DNA of 44,574 bases from assembly GCF_021044795.1 (NCBI RefSeq), contig NZ_JAJNOP010000020.1, one strand, 5' to 3'. Below are positions 34,672 to 43,265 of the stretch, in pieces. The position numbers and the translations under genes were made by a program. Below the pieces are notes generated by a model. It was not told the origin of the DNA and searched no databases. It saw nothing but the letters and a program-made list of their open reading frames with translations. The stretch comes from Acidaminococcus hominis (lineage in GTDB: Bacteria; Bacillota; Negativicutes; Acidaminococcales; Acidaminococcaceae). Positions within the stretch are counted from its first letter, which is position 1; every line of letters starts with the position of its first letter.

Positions 34672-34691
34672 TATTGAATCAGGCTCCTTTC

Positions 34692-34737
34692 GAGAAGGGC
34701 TTTCCCTGGGAAACCAGGGGAGGCTCTTCTTTTTTTG
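34692..34737 (+). terminator. Terminator of gltS
   Basis: An extended stem (AGAAGGGCTTTCCCTGG with CCAGGGGAGGCTCTTCT, loop GAAA) followed by a run of T. Confidence 0.85.
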
Positions 34738-35216
34738 TTTTGAGTCAGCGGGCTAAATCGGAAACAGGGGGGCTGCGGCGGAAATTTGGCTGACAGGGCG
34801 GGCATTCTATAAAAAATCACCTGTCTAAGCGATGAAATTCGCTTGTAAGGAACGCTTTTTAAAAAATGGTAGGGGGGGAGATTTACCAATACAATAAAAC
34901 GCCTGAAAAACGGAATTTGGGCTTTGTCCGCCGTCACTGCTTGGTGATGCGGGGCTTTGGGGGCAGCAAAAGCAGCGGAAAAAAATGGGCTGCCCAGGGA
35001 CGGCTGATTTCCAGCAGTCAGGGAATGTTTACCCGGCAGGACCCCAGGGCTGGCCTTGGCGGTGCTTTGTGTAGCTGCACCTCCAGGCATCTTACCCTGC
35101 TGGTTGGAAAGGTAAGCGGGGAAGAACTTTTGGCATAAGTGGGTGCAAAGCAGGGAAAAGGCCCGAGCGTAGGGCAATTTCCCTTGGCCGAAGGAAGTTC
35201 TTTGCCAATAAAACAA
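34738..35216. other. Stretch of about 480 bases with no convincing gene
   Basis: Open frames on both strands (for example 34866-35138 plus) show no recognisable protein, no good ribosome site and odd composition. An AAGCGA / TCGCTT hairpin lies near 34830-34847, and the AAATTCGCTTGT string in it recurs near 44179. The two flanking genes converge here and both have their own terminators. I see no tRNA, known riboswitch or CRISPR repeat. It may be decayed DNA. Confidence 0.5.
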
Positions 35217-35262
35217 AAGAAGCTGTGAAAAATGAAAGATCATTTTTCACAGCTTCTTGGGG
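35217..35262 (-). terminator. Terminator of the YitT-family gene
   Basis: A perfect stem of about 19 bp (AAGAAGCTGTGAAAAATGA / TCATTTTTCACAGCTTCTT) with a 4-base loop. On the minus strand it is followed by TTTTGTTTTATT, just past the stop of the gene at 35271. Confidence 0.85.
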
Positions 35263-35270
35263 TGTTTGGT

Positions 35271-36224
35271 TTAATTTTCTTTGTGGGTGGCTTCTTGGGC
35301 CTCAGCCTGGGCTTTTTTGGCAGCCCATTCGGGAGGCAGGGTACCTTCCACATTGGGGGCGGTAAAGCCCCGGCCAAATACATCGTTGGTATCCTGTACG
35401 GTAACAAAGGCCATGGGGTCCACTTCCTTGATGATGGTGTTCAGGTGGGCCAGCTGGGTGAGCTTTACTACCACCAGAATAATATCCTGGGGCGCGTGGG
35501 AGTAGCCGCCTTCCCCGTGGAGGATGGTGATGCCCCGGTTGACCTCACTCATAATCCGCTGGCCGATTGCGTCGGACTGGCTGCTGATAATCAGCACCGT
35601 CTTCTTGTAGTCAAAGCCCAGCATAAAGAAGTTGGTGGCCTTAAAGGCCAGGAAGAAGATGACGGTGGAATAGAGCACCGGTTCCAGGCCGAAGAAAAAT
35701 ACGGCCACGGCCATCAGGAACAGGCTGTAGATAAAGTTGGTGGTGCTGACGCTGATGTTGTAGTATTTCTTGGTCATAAAGCCCAGAATGTCGATGCCTC
35801 CGGTGGAGGTTTCTGCCCGGTACACCAGGGCGCAGCCCAGACCTTCCATAACGCCGCCGGCAAGACAGGAGAGAAGGGGATCGTCCACATAGACCAAGGA
35901 CTGGAGGAAAGAGGTGCCGTCCAGAACCACGGAGAAAATCAGGCTGCCTACCAGACTGTCAAAGCAGAAGAGCTTCCCTATGTAACGGTAGGCCAGGAAA
36001 AACAGGGGGATATTCATAAGAAAGCTGGTGGTACCGGCGGGCCATTGGAACAGATAGTACAGAATCATGGAAAGCCCAGCCAGGCCTCCGGAGAGAAAAT
36101 GGTGCTGGAGAAAGAAACAGTTGATACTGGCGGCCATGAGCACACAGCCAAGGGTGGTCATGCCGTACTTGTAGAGTAGCTTGCCTGCAGCCATTCCAGC
36201 CTTACGTTTTTTTGTAGTGGTCAC
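35271..36224 (-). CDS. YitT-family membrane protein (DUF161 plus DUF2179)
   Basis: 317 residues. The first 190 hold about five or six membrane helices in the YitT pattern (NCFFLQHHFLSGGLAGLSMILYY, ETSTGGIDILG); the remainder is the soluble DUF2179 domain (GHR-like GRGITILHGEGGYS, VDPMAFVTVQDTNDVFGRGF). The substrate is unknown for the family. The start is the GTG at 36224, or the ATG 30 bases further in, which has AAGGCTGGA before it. A 17-spaced promoter lies upstream and a strong terminator downstream. Confidence 0.88.
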   Translation of the reverse strand: MTTTKKRKAGMAAGKLLYKYGMTTLGCVLMAASINCFFLQHHFLSGGLAGLSMILYYLFQWPAGTTSFLMNIPLFFLAYRYIGKLFCFDSLVGSLIFSVVLDGTSFLQSLVYVDDPLLSCLAGGVMEGLGCALVYRAETSTGGIDILGFMTKKYYNISVSTTNFIYSLFLMAVAVFFFGLEPVLYSTVIFFLAFKATNFFMLGFDYKKTVLIISSQSDAIGQRIMSEVNRGITILHGEGGYSHAPQDIILVVVKLTQLAHLNTIIKEVDPMAFVTVQDTNDVFGRGFTAPNVEGTLPPEWAAKKAQAEAQEATHKEN

Positions 36225-36253
36225 AAAATCGCCCCGCTTTCCTTCAGTTGAAT

Positions 36254-36282
36254 TGTATATATTGTAGCACTTTTCGTATCAA
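36254..36282 (-). promoter_or_regulatory. Promoter of the YitT-family gene
   Basis: On the minus strand TTGATA (36277-36282) and TATACA (36254-36259) are spaced by 17 bases, about 30 bases before the coding start. Confidence 0.65.
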
Positions 36283-36348
36283 CTAGACAGAATATTTCAA
36301 AGGAAGAACAATATGCAAAAAAATCTCCAAAAACGTTCATAAAATCTC

Positions 36349-36377
36349 TTGCGGCAAAGAGCTAAACAGGCTACAAT
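36349..36377 (+). promoter_or_regulatory. Promoter of the ispE-gntR-purR genes
   Basis: TTGCGG (36349-36354) and TACAAT (36372-36377) with 17 bases between. It is divergent from the promoter of the YitT gene. Confidence 0.7.
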
Positions 36378-36420
36378 AGGAGAATATGCATACAAAATAC
36401 GCAGGAAAGGGGCGATGCCG

Positions 36421-37281
36421 ATGAAGCAGGAAGCATACGGGAAAATCAACCTAGGATTAAAAGTCACAGAAAAACGAGCGGATGGATTTCACACCGTGGA
36501 TATGATTATGCAAAGCATATCCCTGTGTGATACCATTTCCCTGGAGACAGCCGAACGTTTCGGTATGCGGACGGACGATCCGTCCCTTCCCTGCGATGAA
36601 CGGAACCTGATGGTGAAGGCGGCCCTGGCCTTCCAAAGAAAGACGGGGTGCAGCCTGAAGGTCCAACTGGAATGCCAGAAACGGATTTTCCAGGCAGCAG
36701 GGCTGGCAGGAGGCAGTACGGACGCTGCGGCGGTACTGCGGCTGCTCAACAAGTATTACGGCAGTCCCCTGAGCCTGGAAGAACTGGAAACCGTGGGAGC
36801 AGAGGTGGGCAGTGATGTGCCTTTCTGCATCCGGGGCGGTACCCAAAGGGCCCGGGGCCGGGGCGAGCTGATGACGGTGCTGCCAGCAGCACCGGAGCTC
36901 CAGCTGGTACTCCTAAAGCCCAGGGAACTGGCAGTTTCCACGGCCTGGGTCTACCAGGAAATCGACAAGGTAAAACACAGGCAGCCCCAGAATATTGACG
37001 GGCTGGAGGCAGCCCTGAGGGCCGGTGACCGGAAAGCCCTGCTGGAGCAGCTGGGCAACGACCTGGAAGCTGTTACCCTAAGAAAATACCCGCTGCTTCA
37101 GGAAATGTCCCAGGCCCTAAAGGACCAGGGGGCAGAGAAGGTCCTGATGAGCGGCAGCGGTCCCACCTTATTTGGCATTTTTCCCAGCGGGGCAGCCGCC
37201 CAAACGGCAGCCCAGGCGCTGCGCCGGCAATACCCGGACGCAGAATTATTAGCAGCACGAACTGTACAGGAGGTTAATTGA
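36421..37281 (+). CDS. ispE: 4-diphosphocytidyl-2-C-methyl-D-erythritol kinase
   Basis: 286 residues. GHMP-kinase blocks: YGKINLGLKV at the start, the ATP loop AGLAGGSTDAAAVL (usually GLGGGSSDAAA), VGSDVPFCIRGG, and VLMSGSGPTLFGIF. It phosphorylates CDP-methylerythritol in the MEP isoprenoid pathway. ATG 36421 is chosen over ATG 36415 for its spacing of eight bases from GGAAAGGGG. The GntR gene follows after one base. Confidence 0.94.
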   Translation: MKQEAYGKINLGLKVTEKRADGFHTVDMIMQSISLCDTISLETAERFGMRTDDPSLPCDERNLMVKAALAFQRKTGCSLKVQLECQKRIFQAAGLAGGSTDAAAVLRLLNKYYGSPLSLEELETVGAEVGSDVPFCIRGGTQRARGRGELMTVLPAAPELQLVLLKPRELAVSTAWVYQEIDKVKHRQPQNIDGLEAALRAGDRKALLEQLGNDLEAVTLRKYPLLQEMSQALKDQGAEKVLMSGSGPTLFGIFPSGAAAQTAAQALRRQYPDAELLAARTVQEVN

Positions 37282-37282
37282 T

Positions 37283-37999
37283 ATGGTGCAGCATTTGAAT
37301 CAGATTCCTTTGGATAACTACAAGCCCTTACGGGAAGTGGTGGTGGAAAACATCCGCAACGCCATTGTCAGCGGGCAGTTTCCCCCGGGCATGCGCCTGA
37401 TGGAGCTGCACCTGGCCAAGGACATGGGGGTCAGCCGGACTCCCGTGCGGGAAGCCATCCGCAAAATGGAACTGGAAGGTCTGGTAGTGATGATTCCCCG
37501 CCGGGGCGCCTACGTGGCCAATATTTCCATTAAGGATATCAATGAAGTGTACGAAATCCGCATTGCCCTGGACGTATTGGCGGCAGGGCTGGCAGCGGAA
37601 CGGATCAACGACGAGGAAATTGCCGAAATGAAGCGGCTGCTGAAACTGGATGAGCCTCTCATTGCTTCCCGGGATTTCCCCAAGATTATCGAAAATGATA
37701 CGGCTTTCCACGACGTAATCTACAAGGCCAGCCGGAACAAACGGCTGATCAATATTGTCAGCAACCTGCGGGAGCAGATTACCACCATCCGCGGCCGGTC
37801 CATGCCGTACCCCGGCAGACTGGAAACCATGGGTGAGGAGCATAAGGAAATCATGGAGGCCATTGGCAGCCGGAATGTGGAACGGTCCCAAAAGGCCGTA
37901 CGGGTCCACCTGGAAAACGCGGAAAGAACCCTTTTGAAGGTCATCGAGGAACAGAACCTGATGCCTTCTGGAGAAGATGAAAAGAAAGAGGTTAAATAA
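37283..37999 (+). CDS. GntR-family regulator with FCD domain
   Basis: 238 residues. An N-terminal winged helix (about 15-75, with LAKDMGVSRTPVREAIRKMELEGLV) is followed by an all-helical FCD ligand-binding domain (about 85-225) with metal-type Asp and His (FHDVI, EEHKEI, VRVHLENA). FCD proteins usually sense organic acids. A regulator is often found between ispE and purR in Firmicutes, but its targets here are unknown. The TAATG junction couples it to purR. Confidence 0.9.
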   Translation: MVQHLNQIPLDNYKPLREVVVENIRNAIVSGQFPPGMRLMELHLAKDMGVSRTPVREAIRKMELEGLVVMIPRRGAYVANISIKDINEVYEIRIALDVLAAGLAAERINDEEIAEMKRLLKLDEPLIASRDFPKIIENDTAFHDVIYKASRNKRLINIVSNLREQITTIRGRSMPYPGRLETMGEEHKEIMEAIGSRNVERSQKAVRVHLENAERTLLKVIEEQNLMPSGEDEKKEVK

Positions 38000-38811
38000 T
38001 GGCTAGAATCAAACGTTTGGAACGCATTGTGGCACTGACCAAGGAATTGACGGACCATCCTTTTCAGCTGTATCCTTTCTCTTATTTCTGCGAAAAATTT
38101 ACGGTAGCAAAATCGACTTTGAGTGAAGACGTGCAGACCGTGCGCAACGGGCTGTCCGCTTACGATTTGGGCATCATTGAAACGGTGGCCGGGGCCAGCG
38201 GCGGAGTGCGCTTTATCCCGTACCACACCACTGATTCCAACAACAAATTTCTGGCCGACCTGGCGGAAAAGCTCAACGATCCCAGCCGGGTACTGCCCGG
38301 CGGCATGATTTATATGAATGACCTGCTGTTCAATCCCCAGATTGCTTCCCGGCTGGGTGAAATCATTATGCAGCGGTCCCTGGACCTGAAGCCGGAATAT
38401 ATTATGACTGTGGAAGCCAAGGGGATTCCTCTGGCCCTTAGTACGGCCAGAGCCTTCAATATTCCCATGGTCATGGCCCGGAAGGAAGCCCGGATTACGG
38501 AAGGCCCGGCAGTGAGCATCAGCTATCTGTCCGGCTCTACCAAAAAAATCCAGTCCATGTCCCTGCCCCGGAAAGCCCTGCCCTTTAAGGCCAAGGTGCT
38601 GATCATCGATGACTTTATGCGGGGCGGCGGTACGGCCAGCGGTCTGCGGGAGCTGGCGGACGAGGTGGAAGCCGAGGTAGTGGGTACGTTCCTGTTCATC
38701 GCTTCCAAAGAACCGGCCAAAAAGGCCGTTACGGATTATGCTTCCCTCCTGACCCTGCGCAGCGTGGACGAAAAGAACAAGGTCATTGATATCGTTCCGG
38801 AGCTGTTCTAA
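37999..38811 (+). CDS. purR: Pur operon repressor PurR (Gram-positive type)
   Basis: 270 residues: an N-terminal winged helix (about 1-75) and a phosphoribosyltransferase-like domain with the PRPP motif VLIIDDFMRGGGT (D204-D205). In Bacillus this protein represses purine genes and PRPP lifts repression. Sequence is full length. It is followed, after an 85-base gap with a GGACCC / GGGTCC hairpin, by the threonine ammonia-lyase gene. Confidence 0.94.
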   Translation: MARIKRLERIVALTKELTDHPFQLYPFSYFCEKFTVAKSTLSEDVQTVRNGLSAYDLGIIETVAGASGGVRFIPYHTTDSNNKFLADLAEKLNDPSRVLPGGMIYMNDLLFNPQIASRLGEIIMQRSLDLKPEYIMTVEAKGIPLALSTARAFNIPMVMARKEARITEGPAVSISYLSGSTKKIQSMSLPRKALPFKAKVLIIDDFMRGGGTASGLRELADEVEAEVVGTFLFIASKEPAKKAVTDYASLLTLRSVDEKNKVIDIVPELF

Positions 38812-38896
38812 GGAGAAGACGCAAGTTTTTACCATTGCTTACGGGACCCCAAGGGTCCACACAAAAAAACATTACATCACCAAGGAGCATCCTGTC

Positions 38897-40108
38897 ATGA
38901 CTGAATTGCTTGCTTTGAAAGACATTCAGGCTGCCCGGGAAAGACTGGCAGACCTGGTTCACAAAACACCCCTGGAGGGAAGCCATACCTTCAGTAAGAT
39001 TGCGGGGCGTGAGGTTTATCTGAAATTGGAAAATCTTCAGCGGACAGGGTCCTTCAAGGTACGCGGTGCCTCCAACTGCATTTTGACGCTGACGGAAGAA
39101 CAAAAGAGCCGGGGCATTATTGCAGCCTCTGCCGGCAACCATGCCCAAGGGGTGGCCCTGGGCGGCACCATGGCGGGCTGCAAATCCACGGTGGTCATGC
39201 CGGAAGCGGCTCCTTTGGCCAAGGTGGAAGCTACCAAGGGCTATGGGGCAGAAGTTGTCCTTTATGGGAAAACTTTCGACGCTTCCCTGGGAAAGGCACA
39301 GGAAATCCAAAAGGAAACTGGTGCATATTTTATCCACCCTTATGATGATCCGGCCGTGATGGCTGGCCAGGGTACCATTGGCCTGGAAATCCTGGAACAA
39401 AATCCGGAGCTGGACAGCATTGTGGTGCCTGTAGGGGGCGGCGGCCTGCTGGCTGGGATTGCGGCTGCAGTGAAGCAGACCAATCCCAGGGTCAAGGTCT
39501 ATGGGGTACAGACGGAGCAGGCTCCGGCCATGTATCTCAGCAAAAAAGAAGGCTACTGGGTAAGCCATCCAGCCAGCAAAACCATTGCCGACGGAATTGC
39601 CGTGGGCCTGCCGGGAAAACTGACCTGGGAAGTCATCAACCAGTACGTGGATGATATGCTGCTGGTCAAGGAAGAAGACATTGCAGCTGCTATGCTGCTA
39701 ATGCTGGAACGGGACAAGATGGTGGTGGAAGGTGCCGGAGCTACGCCGCTGGCAGCCATTCTGCACCATATCGTACCCGGTTCTGACAAGACCGCCGCGG
39801 TAATCAGCGGGGGCAATATTGACGTGAATACCATTTCCCGGATTATTGAAAAGGGGCTGATCCGCACAGGCCGCCGGATCAAGCTGACCACCTGGATGGC
39901 GGACCGTCCCGGGGAACTGGTAAAATTTATTACCCACCTGGAAAAACTCCAGGTAAATATCCTGTACATCAACCATGTCCGGGCCGACCGGTCCGTTGCC
40001 TTGGGAGAAACCCGGGTGGAAATGGATGTGGAGACCCGGAATCAGGAACACGTACAGGAAGTGGCGCGCCATTTGCGGCAAGCCGGCTATAAAATCGAAA
40101 TCAAATAG
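38897..40108 (+). CDS. ilvA: Threonine ammonia-lyase with ACT domain
   Basis: 403 residues. The PLP lysine is K54 (TGSFKVRGA); SAGNHAQGVA and the glycine loop VPVGGGGLLAGIA follow. A single ACT domain ends the protein (about 330-403, WMADRPGELVKFITHLEK). It deaminates threonine (and serine) to 2-oxobutyrate, either for isoleucine or for catabolism; the size is that of the short TdcB-like form with ACT. The upstream open frame from 38786 lies in the gap after purR; ATG 38897 has AAGGAG about ten bases before. It sits where Bacillus carries yabJ (ridA). Confidence 0.9.
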   Translation: MTELLALKDIQAARERLADLVHKTPLEGSHTFSKIAGREVYLKLENLQRTGSFKVRGASNCILTLTEEQKSRGIIAASAGNHAQGVALGGTMAGCKSTVVMPEAAPLAKVEATKGYGAEVVLYGKTFDASLGKAQEIQKETGAYFIHPYDDPAVMAGQGTIGLEILEQNPELDSIVVPVGGGGLLAGIAAAVKQTNPRVKVYGVQTEQAPAMYLSKKEGYWVSHPASKTIADGIAVGLPGKLTWEVINQYVDDMLLVKEEDIAAAMLLMLERDKMVVEGAGATPLAAILHHIVPGSDKTAAVISGGNIDVNTISRIIEKGLIRTGRRIKLTTWMADRPGELVKFITHLEKLQVNILYINHVRADRSVALGETRVEMDVETRNQEHVQEVARHLRQAGYKIEIK

Positions 40109-40138
40109 AACTACAGGAAGAACTAGGAGGCTGGAATT

Positions 40139-41509
40139 ATGGCAGAATTGGCTGCGATTATTCTTGCAGCAGGCAAGGGAACCCGGATGAAATCCAAGCT
40201 CCCGAAAGTATTGCATCAGGTATGCGGCAAACCCATGCTGGAACACGTGCTGGAAGCAGCAGATGAGGCAGGGGCGGACGATAAGGTAGTGATTGTGGGC
40301 TTTGGCTCCGAAAAGGTGACGGATTTTCTGGGTACCCGGGCCCGGGTGGCTATCCAGTCCGAGCAGCTGGGTACAGGGCACGCCGTGCTCCAGACCAGGG
40401 ACCTTTTGGGTACGGAACCGGGAACAGCCCTGATTCTCTGCGGAGATACGCCGCTTTTGGAAGGGGCAGAACTGAAGAAGTTCTACGAGACCCATCTGGC
40501 AAGCGGGGCAGGCGTCAGCGTGCTGACGGCTATAGCTCCGGAGCCTTTTGGCTACGGCCGCATTCTCCGGAATGAGCTGGGCCAGGTAACGGGCATTGTG
40601 GAAGAAAAAGATGCCACGCCGGAGCAGCGGAAAATCCAGGAAATCAATACGGGAATCTACTGCGCGGAAATGCCTCTGTTGTTTAAACTGCTGGGCCATC
40701 TGTCCAACGACAACGCCCAGGGGGAATATTACCTGACAGATATCCTGGACCTGTGCCGGAAAGCGGGCAGAACCGTAGCTGGTATCCGCACCGAGGATTT
40801 TGACATGGTCATGGGCATCAACTCCCGCCGGCAACTGGCCCAGGCCCAAAAGGTCATGAACGCCCGGCTGCTGGACAAGCTGATGGACGAAGGGGTGACC
40901 GTGATGGACCCTGCCAGCACCTTTGTGGAAAAAGACGTAAGGGTGGGCCGGGACTCCGTGCTGTATCCCTTTACCTGGCTGGAAGGGGAAACGGAAATCG
41001 GGGAGGACTGTGAAGTAGGTCCCCAGGTCCGGCTGACCAATGTAAAAGTGGGAAATGGCACCCATATCCAATTTACCTACGGCCACGACTGCCAGGTAGG
41101 CAATGGCGTTACCATGGGACCCTACGACCATCTGCGGCCCAATACCGTCATTGGCGACAAGGTGAAAATGGGCAACTTTGTGGAAGTGAAAAATTCCACC
41201 GTTGGCGTGGGCACCAAATTGCCCCATCTCCAGTATATTGGGGACAGTGACATTGGCAGCGGGGTCAACATTGGCTGCGGCTGCATTACCGTCAACTACA
41301 ACGGAAAAATCAAACAGCGCACCACCATTGAGGACGATGCCTTTGTGGGCTGCAACAGCAATCTGGTGGCGCCGGTAACCATCGGCAAAGGCAGCTATAT
41401 TGCGGCTGGCTCTACCATTACCAAGGATGTTCCGGAGAATGCACTGGGGGTTGCCCGGGGCAAACAAGTGAACATTCCGGATTGGGCAGAGAAGTATCGC
41501 AAAAAATAA
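40139..41509 (+). CDS. glmU: Bifunctional GlmU
   Basis: 456 residues. The N-terminal uridylyltransferase domain starts with LAAGKGTRMKSKLPKVL; the C-terminal left-handed beta-helix (about 250-450) contains the acetyltransferase site. It makes UDP-GlcNAc from glucosamine-1-phosphate, the precursor of peptidoglycan, lipid A and probably the Pel sugar. AGGAGG precedes the ATG. Confidence 0.96.
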   Translation: MAELAAIILAAGKGTRMKSKLPKVLHQVCGKPMLEHVLEAADEAGADDKVVIVGFGSEKVTDFLGTRARVAIQSEQLGTGHAVLQTRDLLGTEPGTALILCGDTPLLEGAELKKFYETHLASGAGVSVLTAIAPEPFGYGRILRNELGQVTGIVEEKDATPEQRKIQEINTGIYCAEMPLLFKLLGHLSNDNAQGEYYLTDILDLCRKAGRTVAGIRTEDFDMVMGINSRRQLAQAQKVMNARLLDKLMDEGVTVMDPASTFVEKDVRVGRDSVLYPFTWLEGETEIGEDCEVGPQVRLTNVKVGNGTHIQFTYGHDCQVGNGVTMGPYDHLRPNTVIGDKVKMGNFVEVKNSTVGVGTKLPHLQYIGDSDIGSGVNIGCGCITVNYNGKIKQRTTIEDDAFVGCNSNLVAPVTIGKGSYIAAGSTITKDVPENALGVARGKQVNIPDWAEKYRKK

Positions 41510-41512
41510 CGG

Positions 41513-41541
41513 TTGTCTTATGCTTGAATGAGTTGTATACT
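41513..41541 (+). promoter_or_regulatory. prs: Promoter of prs
   Basis: TTGTCT (41513-41518) and TATACT (41536-41541) with 17 bases between, immediately after the glmU stop. Confidence 0.75.
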
Positions 41542-41586
41542 TTGTAAGAGTATTAACAAGAATATAGCTGTGGGGGTATTAAAAGT

Positions 41587-42552
41587 ATGTTGGGTGATAA
41601 AACAGGCGAAGACATGAAAATCTTTTCCGGCAACGCCAATCCTGATCTGGCGCGGGAAATCGCAGCTTATCTGGGAACCCAGGTAGGCGACGCTGTCATC
41701 AACCGTTTCAACAATGGTGAAGTACAGGTCATGATCAATGAGAGTGTCCGTGGCAAGGATGTATTTGTTATCCAACCTACTTGCGGACCTGCCGTAAATG
41801 ACAACATCATGGAACTGCTGATTATGTGCGACGCTTTCAAGAGAGCCAGCGCCAGACACATTACGGCGGTAGTGCCTTTTTATGGCTATGCTCGTCAGGA
41901 CAGAAAAGCCAGAGGCCGTGAACCGATTACGGCAAAACTGATGGCTGATCTGATGACCGTGTCCGGGATTACCCGGCTGGTTACCATCGATCTGCACGCA
42001 GCCCAAATCCAGGGCTTCTTCGATATTCCCGTGGATCATATGCCCGGCGGCCCGATTCTGGCCGACTATATCAAAGAGAAAAACTTTGCTCCGGAAGAAA
42101 TGGTTGTGGTTTCTCCCGACCTGGGCGGTGTGAGCCGTGCCCGGAACATTGCAACCCGTCTGAATTGCGGGATTGCCATTATCGATAAGAGACGCCCGGA
42201 ACCGGGTGTTGCTGAAGTTATGAATCTGATCGGCAACGTAGACGGCAAGATTGCCATCATGGTTGACGATATTGTGGATACCGCCGGTTCTCTGACCGAA
42301 GGTGCCAAGGCCCTGAAGAAGTTTGGTGCCAAGGAAATTTATGCTTGCTGCACCCATCCTATTCTGACGGATCCTGCCCTCAGCCGGATTGCCCAATCCA
42401 GCATCAAAGAGCTGATTGTGACCAACACGATCCCGCTGCCTCCCAACAAGAAGCATCCGAAAATCACCGTGCTGTCCGTGGCTCCGATTCTGGCAGAAAC
42501 CATTCTGCGCATCTACAATCAGTTGTCCATCAGCCAATTGTTTGAAATTTAA
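41587..42552 (+). CDS. prs: Ribose-phosphate pyrophosphokinase (PRPP synthase)
   Basis: 321 residues, class I PRPP synthase: PFYGYARQDRKARGREPITAKL, the VDDIVDTAGS ribose-phosphate loop, and LHAAQIQGFFDIP are all present. It makes PRPP, the effector that binds PurR encoded nearby. Codon use is less GC-rich than in neighbours, suggesting strong expression. Own promoter and terminator. Confidence 0.96.
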   Translation: MLGDKTGEDMKIFSGNANPDLAREIAAYLGTQVGDAVINRFNNGEVQVMINESVRGKDVFVIQPTCGPAVNDNIMELLIMCDAFKRASARHITAVVPFYGYARQDRKARGREPITAKLMADLMTVSGITRLVTIDLHAAQIQGFFDIPVDHMPGGPILADYIKEKNFAPEEMVVVSPDLGGVSRARNIATRLNCGIAIIDKRRPEPGVAEVMNLIGNVDGKIAIMVDDIVDTAGSLTEGAKALKKFGAKEIYACCTHPILTDPALSRIAQSSIKELIVTNTIPLPPNKKHPKITVLSVAPILAETILRIYNQLSISQLFEI

Positions 42553-42563
42553 CAGTAGTATCA

Positions 42564-42594
42564 AAGAAGGCTGCCTAAGCGCAGCCTTCTTTTC
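42564..42594 (+). terminator. Terminator of prs
   Basis: A perfect 10-bp stem (AGAAGGCTGC / GCAGCCTTCT) with a 6-base loop and a run of T. Confidence 0.88.
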
Positions 42595-42645
42595 GTCAGT
42601 GCCCCTAAGAAATAGGGGAAAAGTATGATTGAGGAGTTAGAAAAT

Positions 42646-43227
42646 ATGAAGTTAGTGGTTGCCTTAGGCAATATCGGCAAGGAATATGAGGGGACCCGGC
42701 ACAACATCGGATTTATGACCGCGGATGTGCTGGCGGACCGGTGGAAGGAACAAAGCGGCTGGCGGAAGGCGGACAACGCCTTTTACCTGGAACGGCGAAT
42801 GCCGGAAAAATGCTTTCTCATCAAGCCCACCACCTACATGAACAGCAGCGGGGCTGCGGTTGCGGATTTTGCTAATTTCTACCATATTGCGCCGGAAGAC
42901 ATTTTGGTGGTCCAGGACGATATGGACCTGCCGGTGGGCACCCTGCGGATTCGCCGGAAAGGGTCTTCCGGGGGCCACAATGGACTGAAGTCCATTGAAC
43001 GGGCCATCGGCAGTCAGGCCTATCCCAGAATCAAGGTGGGCATCGGCCACCCGGTGCACCAGGAGCAGGCGGTGATATCCCATGTTCTTCACCCTTTCCA
43101 GGGGGAAGACAAGGCCAAAATCCAGGAAGCGGTGAAAGCAGCTGCTGACGCCGTGGAAAAGTGGCTGGCCGGGGCGGAAATCAGCGACCTGATGCAGGAA
43201 TTCAACAAGAAGGCAGCGAAAGAGTAA
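42646..43227 (+). CDS. pth: Peptidyl-tRNA hydrolase
   Basis: 193 residues. Catalytic and tRNA-binding residues are visible: N9, H19 (TRHNIGF), KPTTYMNSSG and the VQDDMDLP block. The usual GNPG loop reads GNIG. The enzyme frees peptides from tRNA dropped by the ribosome. ATG 42646 is preferred (GAGGAG nine bases upstream, family-typical N-terminus), although ATG 42625 also has an AGGGG before it. Confidence 0.93.
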   Translation: MKLVVALGNIGKEYEGTRHNIGFMTADVLADRWKEQSGWRKADNAFYLERRMPEKCFLIKPTTYMNSSGAAVADFANFYHIAPEDILVVQDDMDLPVGTLRIRRKGSSGGHNGLKSIERAIGSQAYPRIKVGIGHPVHQEQAVISHVLHPFQGEDKAKIQEAVKAAADAVEKWLAGAEISDLMQEFNKKAAKE

Positions 43228-43265
43228 AGCAGCAGACAGCCTAAAGTTTGGAGAGGAGCAGCAGC

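Noticed and set aside
34866..35138. 90-codon plus-strand frame between gltS and the YitT gene
   Set aside because: No recognisable protein pattern; GGAG before it is part of a G run, and the stretch looks non-coding on both strands.
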